From: Hyphomonas pacifica
Lineage (GTDB): Bacteria; Pseudomonadota; Alphaproteobacteria; Caulobacterales; Hyphomonadaceae
Length of the DNA stretch: 64,000 bases
Reading direction: 5' to 3'
Assembly (NCBI RefSeq): GCF_000682675.1
Contig: NZ_AWFA01000056.1
Location: 62,001 to 126,000, forward strand
Below, in pieces: positions 1 through 8,062 of this stretch. Below the pieces are notes generated by a model, which was given only the letters and a program-made list of their open reading frames with translations, made no database searches and was not told where the DNA came from. The first letter of the stretch is position 1. Each line of letters opens with the position of its first letter. Position numbers and translations under genes: made by a program.

Positions 1-654
1 ATTCCAGGCATCAAAGAAGCAAATGCGTCTTTCCTTGATCGTCAGTGCGAAGCTCGGCGCCAGCCTGGTCGCAAAGAAAACATAGACGACAAACAGGATG
101 AGCCACAAAAAGCCTCCCATCAGCAAGGTCGTCATGACCCGGCCGACAAGACGGGGATCATCGTCCCCGGACAGGATCAAGGCGACGACATCCAACATAC
201 CGCCCAGGAAGATAATGATGGGTACAAATGTGAAGACCAGCTGCAGACCGCCCCACAACAGACTGACAACCATCATCCGCAATTCATCGCCGCCAAAGCG
301 CAGGAAAAACCGCTCATCCCGCACATAGCGCCGCTGACTTGCCGCCTGAAAGACAGACCAGATGACCCAGGCACCGAAGGATCCCAGCAAAATCCAGGGA
401 AACAGTGGCGCAAAGGAGCCAAGGATCAGGCGCAGGAAGGTAAAAGGCTCAACCTGATCAACATCTATCCTGTCGAGCGCCTCGATTGTTTCTGCGATTG
501 ATACAAAAGCACTTCTGCCAAGAAACAGCAGAAGCAGGAGGCCAAGGCTCGACACAGTGGCATAGCTGACAGCGAACAGCCAGGGGAACGAATTTGCATG
601 CGCTGACCGCAACGGGCTGGCGAGCGCTCCGTCAAATGTAAATCGATTCAGCAC
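1..654 (-). CDS. Polytopic inner-membrane protein, partial at window edge
   Basis: The reading frame runs leftward off the window. A GTG at 654-652 directly follows an in-frame TAA, so GTG is the furthest possible start; an AGGGGG tract lies about seven bases upstream. The protein has long hydrophobic stretches (for example LGLLLLLFLG near residue 40 and a run ending FVVYVFFATRL near residue 195). It ends in the window with a motif R-L-x-x-x-x-A-L-T-I-x-x-x-R-I-R-F-F-D-A-W, which resembles the R...I...R...F..W stretch of the next gene upstream. I read it as a paralogue of that protein. Function is unknown and the C terminus is outside the window. Confidence 0.6.
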   Translation of the reverse strand, partial: MLNRFTFDGALASPLRSAHANSFPWLFAVSYATVSSLGLLLLLFLGRSAFVSIAETIEALDRIDVDQVEPFTFLRLILGSFAPLFPWILLGSFGAWVIWSVFQAASQRRYVRDERFFLRFGGDELRMMVVSLLWGGLQLVFTFVPIIIFLGGMLDVVALILSGDDDPRLVGRVMTTLLMGGFLWLILFVVYVFFATRLAPSFALTIKERRICFFDAWN

Positions 655-721
655 TTAAAAGCCCCCTGATGCCTCTTTTCAGCCTTGCACCACGATAAAG
701 CGTTTTCGGCGGCAGAGGCAA

Positions 722-1525
722 TCACCCTGCAGGGGCTTGTTCCGGTTGCAAACGGCGCAAGACCGCCACAGCCAACCCATGACCCGCCAGCAAAAACGGC
801 ACCAGCAACAGCATTCCGATAAAACCAGAAAGGAAAGCCCCGACACCGCTTTGCCCCCAAAGGCCGTGAAGCCCCCAATTGATGAGAACGGCACCGGCAA
901 ACGGCGCGACATGTGTCGCCAGCGCAGCCAGCCAAAGCGAGATGACATGGCCCTTTGTCCACCCCCAGGTACGGAACACCATGGTTTGACGCGTGCTGAT
1001 CGTCGCGGATCCGATCAAAAGCAGGCGGATCGCCAGATAGCAAAGCGCTAGGGCGCCCGCCAGACAGGCCACAATCAGCACTGCGCCATAGGCACTTGGC
1101 AGCATATCCACCAGCGCCTGCTGCACGACGGCGGGCGGCGTATCCGCATCAAGATCCGTCCGTCCCGAGGCTTTCAGCAGAATGCCTGGCAGGGTGAGTA
1201 GAAAAAAGCCGATAAAGACGCCTACAAAAAGGAAGGCGACATAAACAGCCAGATTGGCGTGCGCCAGGCGCAACCTGTCTCCATGCGGCGTACCCAGCAT
1301 CGTACGATATGTGACAAGTGAAAACTCGACGCCGACGACAAAGACCACCAGCGCCGCAATGGCCGGTGCCGCATCTCCCAATGCAGATCCCGGCCCGACG
1401 GCAAATGTGTAAAGCCCACCCGCAATCAGCAGGGCAAGCATGATCAGCAAAGTGGGATGTACCGCCTGGAAGGCCAGCACCCACGCCTCTCTCACAAGGT
1501 CCAGAACAGGCAATTTCCGAGTCAT
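722..1525 (-). CDS. Polytopic inner-membrane protein of unknown function
   Basis: 267 residues starting MTRKLPVLDLVREAW. I chose ATG 1525 because GGAGG sits six bases upstream; the frame stays open much further upstream, but that stretch is antisense to trmFO. About six membrane segments are visible, including LLIMLALLIAGGLYTFAVG, AAPAIAALVVFVVGVEFSL, AVYVAFLFVGVFIGFFLL, AYGAVLIVACLAGALAL and a C-terminal GAFLSGFIGMLLLVPFLLAG. A charged stretch IRLLLIGSATISTRQTMVFRTWGWTKG separates the fourth and fifth segments and has a counterpart in the downstream gene. It is separated from that gene by 67 bases on the same strand, so the two may be co-transcribed. No enzymatic motif is visible. It diverges from trmFO. 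Confidence 0.75.
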   Translation of the reverse strand: MTRKLPVLDLVREAWVLAFQAVHPTLLIMLALLIAGGLYTFAVGPGSALGDAAPAIAALVVFVVGVEFSLVTYRTMLGTPHGDRLRLAHANLAVYVAFLFVGVFIGFFLLTLPGILLKASGRTDLDADTPPAVVQQALVDMLPSAYGAVLIVACLAGALALCYLAIRLLLIGSATISTRQTMVFRTWGWTKGHVISLWLAALATHVAPFAGAVLINWGLHGLWGQSGVGAFLSGFIGMLLLVPFLLAGHGLAVAVLRRLQPEQAPAG

Positions 1526-1621
1526 GAAGCCCTCCATACACACCTGATACTGCTCTTGCCACGGCCAATGACGGCATAGGCCATCTTGACGCGACCGCAC
1601 TTGCCCCGCACATCCCGGCTC

Positions 1622-3025
1622 ATGAGCATCAAACCTATACATATAATCGGCGGCGGCATGGCCGGTTCCGAAGCGACCTGGCAAGCCGCGAATGCAGGCG
1701 TACCCGTTATTCTGCACGAAATGCGCGGTGTGAAGGGCACAGATGCCCATCAGACCGACAAGCTGGCTGAGCTTGTTTGCTCCAATTCTTTCCGGTCCGA
1801 TGACCATGAGTCCAACGCTGTCGGCGTCCTGCATGAGGAGATGCGCCGGGCCAATGGCCTGATCATCCAGACGGCCGATGCCCATCAGGTGCCTGCCGGC
1901 AGCGCGCTCGCCGTGGACCGGGAAGGCTTTGCCGAAGCCGTCACCGCAAAGCTGGAAGCCCACCCAAACGTCACCATCGTGCGCGAGGAAATTGACGGCA
2001 TTCCGCCGGAAGACTGGGACAGCGTCATCATTGCCACTGGCCCACTGACCTCCATCAAGCTGGCTGAAGCCATCCACGCCCATACCGGCGAAGATGATCT
2101 GGCCTTCTTCGATGCCATCGCACCGATCGTCTATTTCGACTCCATCGACATGACCAAGGCCTGGCGCCAGAGCCGTTATGACAAGCCAGGGCCGGGCGGC
2201 GACACGGCGGCCTATATCAACTGCCCGCTGGATGAAGACCAATACAATGCCTTCCTGGACGCCCTGATCGAGGCGCCGAAGACAGAGTTCAAGGACTGGG
2301 AAAAGGACACGCCATACTTTGAAGGCTGCCTGCCGATTGAAGTGATGGCGGAGCGGGGCCGCGAGACCCTGCGCTTTGGCCCGATGAAACCGGTCGGCCT
2401 GACCAATCCGCACCAGCCGGACATCAAGGCTCATGCCATTGTCCAACTGCGTCAGGACAATGCCCTAGGCACGCTGTGGAACATGGTCGGCTTCCAGACC
2501 AAGCTGAAATATGGCGCACAGACGGACATCTTCCGCATGATCCCCGGTTTGGAAAAGGCTGAGTTCGCGCGGCTTGGCGGCATCCACCGTAATACCTTCC
2601 TAAACTCTCCGAAACTTCTGGACGACCAGCTGCGCATGAAAAGCCTGCCGCGCCTGCGCTTTGCGGGTCAGGTGACAGGGGTTGAAGGCTATGTGGAAAG
2701 CGCCGGCATGGGCCTGCTCGCGGGCCGGTTTGCGGCAGCAGAGCGCCTCGGCAAGCCGCTGGCACCGCCGCCTGAGACGACAGCTCTCGGCTCCCTCGTC
2801 CGCCACATCACCGGCGGCCATCTTGAGGGCAAGGCCAGCTTCCAGCCGATGAACGTCAATTTCGGTCTGTTCCCGGACATCACTGACTACCCGAAACACG
2901 GACCGGATGGCAAACGCCTGCGCGGCAAGGACAAGGGTCGCGCCAAGAAACGCGCCCAGGCTGTACGGGCCCTGAATGATTTTGACGCCTGGCTGAAGGC
3001 CGAAGCCATGGTTCCGGCGGAATAG
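1622..3025 (+). CDS. trmFO: tRNA (uracil-54-C5)-methyltransferase, folate/FAD-dependent, TrmFO
   Basis: TrmFO makes ribothymidine at position 54 of the T-loop, using methylenetetrahydrofolate as carbon donor and FADH2 as reductant. The start [18 protein letters not shown] at 1622 puts the FAD-binding G-G-G-M-A-G at residues 10-15, the usual place for the family; the frame is open to 1586 but those extra residues do not look conserved. The length of 467 residues fits. Family stretches seen include [74 protein letters not shown]-like and [12 protein letters not shown] near the C terminus. There is no good Shine-Dalgarno sequence before 1622. queE starts two bases after its stop, so the two are probably one transcript. 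Confidence 0.95.
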   Translation: MSIKPIHIIGGGMAGSEATWQAANAGVPVILHEMRGVKGTDAHQTDKLAELVCSNSFRSDDHESNAVGVLHEEMRRANGLIIQTADAHQVPAGSALAVDREGFAEAVTAKLEAHPNVTIVREEIDGIPPEDWDSVIIATGPLTSIKLAEAIHAHTGEDDLAFFDAIAPIVYFDSIDMTKAWRQSRYDKPGPGGDTAAYINCPLDEDQYNAFLDALIEAPKTEFKDWEKDTPYFEGCLPIEVMAERGRETLRFGPMKPVGLTNPHQPDIKAHAIVQLRQDNALGTLWNMVGFQTKLKYGAQTDIFRMIPGLEKAEFARLGGIHRNTFLNSPKLLDDQLRMKSLPRLRFAGQVTGVEGYVESAGMGLLAGRFAAAERLGKPLAPPPETTALGSLVRHITGGHLEGKASFQPMNVNFGLFPDITDYPKHGPDGKRLRGKDKGRAKKRAQAVRALNDFDAWLKAEAMVPAE

Positions 3026-3027
3026 TC

Positions 3028-3783
3028 ATGCGCCTCGCCGTTACCGAGCCCGGCGCGCCTGAAATCTTTCACTCACTGCAGGGTGAGGGCGTCTCTGCCG
3101 GAAAACCGAGCGTTTTCGTCCGGCTGTCGCAATGCAATCTCCACTGCGTCTGGTGTGACACGGCTTACACCTGGAATTTTCAGGGAACGGAGTTTCATCA
3201 CCGAGATGACACTCCGGGTGCGCCGCGCAAATATGACCGGGCGCAGGAAACGGTCGACCGCTCCGTAGAGGAACTGACCGAACACCTGCTCGCTTTGCCA
3301 TGCCGGCGTATCATCTTCACAGGCGGCGAGCCTCTGTTGCAGCAGCGCGAACTGGGCGAACTGATCCAGCGCCTGAAAGAGGCAGACCCAAGCTTCTACA
3401 TCGAGATTGAGACCAATGGCACGATCAGCCCCGTGGGCCTTGCAGCAGATTTGATCGACCAGTTCAACGTCTCACCCAAGCTCGCCCATTCCGGCAATGA
3501 CACCGCCATCCGCCACAAACTGGAAACGCTTCGCTTTTACGCCAATGATCCACGCGCAAATTTCAAGATTGTGGTTGAGAGCCCACCAGACCTTGAAGAG
3601 GTGAAGTCCCTTGTGGTCGAGACGGAAATGCCACTCTCCCGCGTCTGGCTGATGCCGGAAGGCCGCTCAACGCAGGAACTGCAGCAACGCGAACAATGGC
3701 TCGCCGATGCCTGCCTAAAGGAAGGCTACAATTTCACAGGCCGCCTGCACATCCACCTCTATGGCGACACCCGCGGCACATAA
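3028..3783 (+). CDS. queE: 7-carboxy-7-deazaguanine synthase QueE (radical SAM)
   Basis: QueE rearranges 6-carboxytetrahydropterin to 7-carboxy-7-deazaguanine in the queuosine pathway. The N terminus has EIFHSLQGEG, followed by the radical-SAM cluster motif C36-x3-C40-x2-C43 (CNLHCVWC) and the SAM-binding FTGGEPLLQQ. An ~20-residue charged insertion follows the cluster motif. IEIETNGT and NVSPKLAHSGN match family positions. The C terminus, GRLHIHLYGD, is the standard QueE ending. 251 residues. It follows trmFO by two bases, giving a two-gene tRNA-modification unit, although the two enzymes act in separate pathways. It ends tail-to-tail with the TonB receptor; no strong terminator hairpin is obvious in the 43 bases between them. 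Confidence 0.95.
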   Translation: MRLAVTEPGAPEIFHSLQGEGVSAGKPSVFVRLSQCNLHCVWCDTAYTWNFQGTEFHHRDDTPGAPRKYDRAQETVDRSVEELTEHLLALPCRRIIFTGGEPLLQQRELGELIQRLKEADPSFYIEIETNGTISPVGLAADLIDQFNVSPKLAHSGNDTAIRHKLETLRFYANDPRANFKIVVESPPDLEEVKSLVVETEMPLSRVWLMPEGRSTQELQQREQWLADACLKEGYNFTGRLHIHLYGDTRGT

Positions 3784-3826
3784 GCGGAAACGCCCCGCCA
3801 CCAATCAAGTGACAGGGCGCTGCGGA

Positions 3827-6034
3827 CTAGAAGTCTACATTCACGGACACCCACAGGCGCCGCGGCTCCTGGTTGATCGCATACAGATTTGTGTAGGATA
3901 TCTCGTTCGTGCTTGTATTGCTTACATACGGTTCGTATTTCACGAAATCCTTGTCGAGTAGGTTGTAGATCGTGGCATTGAACGAAACGGCATCGCTCAT
4001 TGCGTATGATCCGCCCATGTGGAACACTTCATAGGCCTTGTAGTCACCATAGGCATCTCTCGCAAAATTATTGCCGCGACGGTCAGGACTTCGAAAACGG
4101 GAACTGCGATATTCTCCACGCAACCAGAGAGAGAGTTTGTCCGTCGCATTCCAGCGCAGGTTCCCATTCAGTATATGCTCCGGCGTATCGCTCAGCGGCA
4201 AACCTTTCTGACTTCCGCTTTTCTGCTCACTATCCGTATAGGTATAGTTTCCACGTAGAGACCAGTCTTCCAGAAACGCCCAACGAAAACTTGCTTCCAC
4301 GCCCTGCGTCACAGCCTCGTCCACGTTCACCGTCTGGGCATAGCTTTCCACCGCAGGCCAGTATCCATAGTCAGCGCAATCCGGGAAAGCAGCCTGCCCG
4401 GCCTCATACTCGTCTTCCGTAAGCCCGAAGGAACAATTATCGAGTGGCCTGCCGCTCGCGATCTTGTCTTCAAACTTGTTGTGGAAGACGGTGACATCAG
4501 CCCGGAAATTGTCACGATTATCATAAAAGATGGCCACTTCCGTACTTGTGCTGGTTTCCGGTTGCAGCGTGGGCGTCCCGATGACAGGGCGCGTCCCCTG
4601 GCCGGTAAAGCCAGTAATGCCTTCGGCAATCTGGTCCAGGCGCGGGGTCTTGAACCCCTGACTGACGCCGCCTTTCACCGTCCAGCGATCAGCGAGATTC
4701 CAGACACCATAGATACGGGGGCTCAGATGTTCCCCAAACTGACTATGGTCATCTAGCCGTGCGCCATAGGTCAGGTTGAAAGCCGGGAAGATTTGCCAGG
4801 TATCTTCTGCGAACAGGGCCCACTGCTCATGCGTGTAGGGCTTGGGGGCGACGCCATCCACCAGTTCCGCATCCCAATACTGCCCCCCCAGCGCGAAAGT
4901 ATGGTTGCCCCATTGGGAAAAGAATTTTGTGTCGAATACGGTATTGGTAGCCACCAGCTCACGGGGATCACCAGCAACACGATCCGTACCGGGCACATCA
5001 CTCGGCAGAATACGCCCAACGGTCTCGCGCTCACCGCGTGACAGAGTGCTTTGCAGTTCACCGAAGGAGAGACGCCAATTATGCGCCAGAACAAGCTCTT
5101 CCTGATTGAACTCCAGCTCTTCGGCATAGCCGCGTGTACCAAGCGTGCCGAGCTGAGCCTCGGAGTTATCATACCATTGCTCGGTCACATCATAATCTAT
5201 CATGATGTCATGATTGGCATTCGGCGTGATGCTCAGGCGTCCGCCGAACGACCAGATCTCGTTCTCGACCGGGCTTGGCCCGCGCTTGCTGATCTCGATC
5301 GGATCACCATTTTCGTCCGTATAACTAAGATCGGATGCTTCACGCGTCTGATATCGGCCGCGCACCGCAACGCCGACCAGATCCTTCACCAAGGGGCCAT
5401 TGGCATACAGGTTTGTGCCATAGATATTTCCGAAATCGTCATTAGACTGAAGGGTCGCATCAGCAGAGAATGAGCCGCCCCATCTGTCGCCCACCTTGCG
5501 CGTAATGACGTTGACGACACCACCCATGGCATCTGACCCATAAAGTGTGGAGACGGGACCGCGCACCACCTCGATCCTCTCAATCGCAGACATCGGCGGA
5601 ATGAAGCTGGTCGAGGTAGAGCCAAACCCGTTCGGCGTGACAGACCCTGCCGCATTCTGGCGGCGGCCATCTATCAGCACCAGGGTGTAATCGCTCGGCA
5701 TACCGCGAATGGAGATTTCCAGGCCGCCCGTCTTACCGACAGAGCTGCCGACATCGACGCCCTCTACATTGGAAATGGCCTCGGCCAGGCTTTGATAGCG
5801 GCCTTCTTCCAGTTCCTCACGCGACATCATGGAGATAGATGCCGGCGCCTGCTCGATCAGCTGTTCAAAACCTGCCGCTGTAACAACCACATCCCTAAGG
5901 CGCATCTCGTCATCAGATTCGTCGCTCTGGGTGGCTGGCGTGTCGATCTGCTCCTGTGCCCAGGCCGGATAGCCGAACGTGGCACTCGCAAGGATCACGC
6001 CTGCCAATGCAGTCTGCCCCATGTATGATCTCAT
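3827..6034 (-). CDS. TonB-dependent outer-membrane receptor, CirA/FepA-like
   Basis: 735 residues from MRSYMGQTALAG. I chose this start because GGAAGG lies seven bases upstream and the next ~25 residues form a signal peptide ending PAWAQEQ. The plug domain follows: DVVVTAAGFEQ, LAEAISNVEGVDVG, ISIRGMPSDYTLVLIDGRR, IERIEVVRGPVSTLYGSDAMGGVVNVITRK. The remainder is beta-barrel-like with alternating aromatic strands (for example YGARLDDHSQFGEHLSPRIYGVWNL) and ends in the typical C-terminal aromatic SVNVDF. Such receptors import ferric siderophores, heme or vitamins with energy from TonB-ExbBD. The plug resembles catecholate-siderophore and colicin I receptors, but the ligand cannot be read from sequence. 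A Fur-like inverted repeat sits upstream. Confidence 0.9.
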   Translation of the reverse strand: MRSYMGQTALAGVILASATFGYPAWAQEQIDTPATQSDESDDEMRLRDVVVTAAGFEQLIEQAPASISMMSREELEEGRYQSLAEAISNVEGVDVGSSVGKTGGLEISIRGMPSDYTLVLIDGRRQNAAGSVTPNGFGSTSTSFIPPMSAIERIEVVRGPVSTLYGSDAMGGVVNVITRKVGDRWGGSFSADATLQSNDDFGNIYGTNLYANGPLVKDLVGVAVRGRYQTREASDLSYTDENGDPIEISKRGPSPVENEIWSFGGRLSITPNANHDIMIDYDVTEQWYDNSEAQLGTLGTRGYAEELEFNQEELVLAHNWRLSFGELQSTLSRGERETVGRILPSDVPGTDRVAGDPRELVATNTVFDTKFFSQWGNHTFALGGQYWDAELVDGVAPKPYTHEQWALFAEDTWQIFPAFNLTYGARLDDHSQFGEHLSPRIYGVWNLADRWTVKGGVSQGFKTPRLDQIAEGITGFTGQGTRPVIGTPTLQPETSTSTEVAIFYDNRDNFRADVTVFHNKFEDKIASGRPLDNCSFGLTEDEYEAGQAAFPDCADYGYWPAVESYAQTVNVDEAVTQGVEASFRWAFLEDWSLRGNYTYTDSEQKSGSQKGLPLSDTPEHILNGNLRWNATDKLSLWLRGEYRSSRFRSPDRRGNNFARDAYGDYKAYEVFHMGGSYAMSDAVSFNATIYNLLDKDFVKYEPYVSNTSTNEISYTNLYAINQEPRRLWVSVNVDF

Positions 6035-6100
6035 TCCCTGACCTTCCATTTTGCGAATGATTTGCAGTCTCGCTATTGAGACCGTCCGCAAAGGTCAAGC

Positions 6101-6120
6101 TGAAATGAAACTCATTTGCA
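6101..6120 (-). promoter_or_regulatory. Fur-box-like inverted repeat upstream of TonB receptor
   Basis: The 106-base gap between the glutaredoxin-MauE gene and the TonB receptor contains AAATGA-GTT-TCATTT on the minus strand, a perfect 6-3-6 inverted repeat that extends imperfectly as TGCAAATGAGTTTCATTTCA. It is AT-rich, lies 67-86 bases before the receptor start, and resembles Fur operators made of GATAAT-type hexamers. Assignment to Fur is an inference from the sequence and the gene downstream. Confidence 0.4.
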
Positions 6121-6140
6121 ATTTGGTCGCACCTAGATGG

Positions 6141-6881
6141 CTATTTCACAAGCATCCAGATGGCCATGGCCACCATCATGACGTTCTCCGTCAGCGAGAC
6201 GAAGCCAAGCGGCACATTGCTGTCGCCCCCGACACAGGCGCATTTCAGGTCCCGCTTCTCGATATAGACGGCCCGGTAAACGGAAACCGCCCCAATCGTT
6301 CCGATCACAAGCGCGACAGGTGCCGCAACATAAGTCAGCGCGCCCGCAATCATAAGAACGCCCGCCAGCAATTCTGCGAAAGGATAGATATAAGCGTAAC
6401 GTACCCATTTCCGCGCCAGCAGGTCATAGCCCAGAAATGTATTGGTGAAGCTTTCCAGGTCGCGCAGTTTCTGGATGGCCAGCACACACATGCTGATCGC
6501 GATGAACCATTCCGCAGTCCGGATCGTCAGCAGGCTGCCATAGGCGGCCCAGCTGGCAGCCAGCGCCATCAATGCGGCAGACGCAAAAATCGCGATGACA
6601 GGCCTATATGTCTTCTTGTCCTTGTCTTTTGTGGCCTTGCCGAAATGGTCCATCAGATCGTCATAACCGCCAATGCGCTTGCCACCGATGAAAGTCTGCG
6701 GGGTGGTTTTGACATCATGCTCTTGCTTGAAGGCATCAGCCTCTTCGCGTGAGGTCAGGAGATGATCATCCACCTTATACCCCTCTCGCCGCAACAGCGC
6801 GCGGCTCTTCAGGCCGAACGGACAGATATGGGAGGGGGTTTTCATCCGGTAGAGATGGGCAACTGGTTTGGGAGTGGACAT
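6141..6881 (-). CDS. Glutaredoxin domain fused to MauE/DoxX-like membrane domain
   Basis: 246 residues, start chosen at ATG 6881 with GGAAG six bases upstream. Residues ~10-85 are a glutaredoxin fold: C20-P-F-G, with only one active-site cysteine, then T-T-P-Q-T-F-I (cis-proline loop) and GGYDDL (glutathione site). Residues ~95-246 form four membrane helices, ending in the MauE-like signature K-C-A-C-V-G-G-D-S-N-V-P-L-G-F-V-S-L-T-E-N. MauE-type proteins help supply electrons or disulfides on the membrane, so this may be a membrane thiol reductase; the substrate is unknown. It diverges from a MerR regulator and has a MerR-type promoter with a long spacer, so I expect metal or thiol stress to induce it. 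Confidence 0.8.
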   Translation of the reverse strand: MSTPKPVAHLYRMKTPSHICPFGLKSRALLRREGYKVDDHLLTSREEADAFKQEHDVKTTPQTFIGGKRIGGYDDLMDHFGKATKDKDKKTYRPVIAIFASAALMALAASWAAYGSLLTIRTAEWFIAISMCVLAIQKLRDLESFTNTFLGYDLLARKWVRYAYIYPFAELLAGVLMIAGALTYVAAPVALVIGTIGAVSVYRAVYIEKRDLKCACVGGDSNVPLGFVSLTENVMMVAMAIWMLVK

Positions 6882-6914
6882 GGGAAACTTCCATTGTGGG
6901 TTTCTGGTCTCCCA

Positions 6915-6946
6915 TATATAACTCCCGTACCATGGTACGGTTGCAA
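6915..6946 (-). promoter_or_regulatory. MerR-type promoter and operator, 19/20-bp spacer
   Basis: Read on the minus strand: -35 TTGCAA (6946-6941), then the perfect 16-base palindrome CCGTACCATGGTACGG (6940-6925), then -10 TTATAT or TATATA (6921-6915). The spacer is 19 or 20 bases, too long for unaided sigma-70 and characteristic of promoters that MerR proteins untwist. The CCGTAC-N4-GTACGG dyad is the same as in the classical mercury operator. It drives the glutaredoxin-MauE gene; the same palindrome contains the ATG used for the merR-like gene on the other strand. Confidence 0.8.
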
Positions 6947-7354
6947 GACGATCTTCAGATTCCGATTGGAAAGCTGGCCGAAGCGGGCGGTGTGGGCGTC
7001 GAAACCGTCCGCTATTATCAGCGTCAGGGCCTGATGCCGTTGCCGCAACGCCCGCAGGGCGGAGGCATATCGGGCGGCATCCGTCACTATGGCCGGGTGG
7101 ATGTAGAGCGCCTTCGCTTCATCCGCTCCGCGCAGGCCGCCGGGTTCACTTTAAAGCAAATCGCGCGCCTGATAGAACTCGACGCGATGACAGACCGCAC
7201 CGAAGCAAGACAAATGGCTACAGACCGCCTCAAGGCGCTGGACGCGCAAATCAATGAACTGCAGCGGGCCCGCGCGTCTCTGAAACAGCTAGCCGAAGAC
7301 TGCGTTCACGAAGATGACGGCCCATGCCCCATCCTGAAAGCGTTCGAGTCCTAG
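6932..7354 (+). CDS. MerR-family metal/thiol-responsive regulator
   Basis: 140 residues. The N-terminal winged helix-turn-helix is IPIGKLAEAGGVGVETVRYYQRQGL, followed by the second wing and a coiled-coil dimerisation helix (EARQMATDRLKALDAQINELQRARASLKQL). The C-terminal loop has C-x7-C (CVHEDDGPC) followed by PIL, the spacing of the metal-binding pair in CueR-type sensors (MerR itself has one more residue and an additional upstream cysteine). It lies divergent to the glutaredoxin-MauE gene. The ATG at 6932 lies inside the operator palindrome, which would make the message nearly leaderless; a TTG at 6941 is the alternative start. Effector metal is not determinable. Confidence 0.88.
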   Translation: MVRLQDDLQIPIGKLAEAGGVGVETVRYYQRQGLMPLPQRPQGGGISGGIRHYGRVDVERLRFIRSAQAAGFTLKQIARLIELDAMTDRTEARQMATDRLKALDAQINELQRARASLKQLAEDCVHEDDGPCPILKAFES

Positions 7355-8007
7355 ACCTTGCCAGTACGAATGGCCTGCAAGATGGACAACCGCTTTTGCA
7401 GCGCGTTCGGATTGCGCCCTTCAATATAGTGCTTGCGCAGGCGGAAATGAGCGACCGCCGGGCGGATCGGTTTCGGGGCCGGGGATATGATCGGGCCATA
7501 GGCCTTTGAGTCAGACCGGCGCGACGCCGCAAAGAAGGGCGCGACCTCCCGTATCTCTTCGCCCCAGTCATGGATAGGTGCCAGCACATTCGCCGCCGTC
7601 AGCGCCAACCAGGCTTCCGGTTCCTTGTCCCGGTCATCCTCCTCAAAGGCGGCCTGATAGCCATCAACCAGATTCTGTAGTGCCCGCGTCTTCAGCCGCC
7701 CTGCCGTAACTTCCTCCATCAGCGCGCGGGCGACATCATGCTCGCGCACCTTCCCGGCTTCGATCTCGGATATGGCATCCCGCCACCACTGGAAGCGGAT
7801 CAGGCCCAGGCCTTCTTCCGTCACCACAAGCCGGACCCGCGCCAGCTCATAGGCCAGTGCATAGAGCGCCGTAAGCGTGTTGCGAAACTCGGCAGGCGCA
7901 TAACGGCTGGAAATCCAGCGATCCTCGTCCGCACGCAGGATCCGCTTGTCGATGGCGTCCCATTGAGATTTCGAAAGGGGGGTAGTCTTGTTGGACATGC
8001 AACCCAT
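7351..8007 (-). CDS. Squalene/phytoene-synthase-family protein, NDUFAF6-like
   Basis: 218 residues. It has the family hallmark LGLIRFQWWRDAISEI and the surrounding helices, but the first aspartate-rich motif of true prenyl synthases is replaced by YELARVRLVV, and no second DxxxD is visible. It therefore resembles the NDUFAF6-like, probably non-catalytic group, which in mitochondria helps assemble respiratory complex I. That role is only an analogy here. The start is uncertain: ATG 8007 and ATG 7998 (MSNKTT) are nine bases apart and neither has a clear ribosome site. The stop overlaps the merR-like stop by four bases, tail to tail, and the gene diverges from sodB with 55 bases between. Confidence 0.78.
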   Translation of the reverse strand: MGCMSNKTTPLSKSQWDAIDKRILRADEDRWISSRYAPAEFRNTLTALYALAYELARVRLVVTEEGLGLIRFQWWRDAISEIEAGKVREHDVARALMEEVTAGRLKTRALQNLVDGYQAAFEEDDRDKEPEAWLALTAANVLAPIHDWGEEIREVAPFFAASRRSDSKAYGPIISPAPKPIRPAVAHFRLRKHYIEGRNPNALQKRLSILQAIRTGKV

Positions 8008-8062
8008 ATGTGGGAAGACGCGTTATTAGACTAGACACTTTGCTGCAAGAAAGGACGCCCAA

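Noticed and set aside
722-2446. Long minus-strand frame of 574 codons running under trmFO
   Set aside because: Its upstream half is antisense to a well-conserved trmFO; only the last 267 codons, with their own ribosome site at 1525, look like a gene.
3784-3826. Possible weak hairpin CGCCC..GGGCG between queE and the TonB receptor
   Set aside because: Only five pairs with a long loop and no T-run; too weak to call a terminator.
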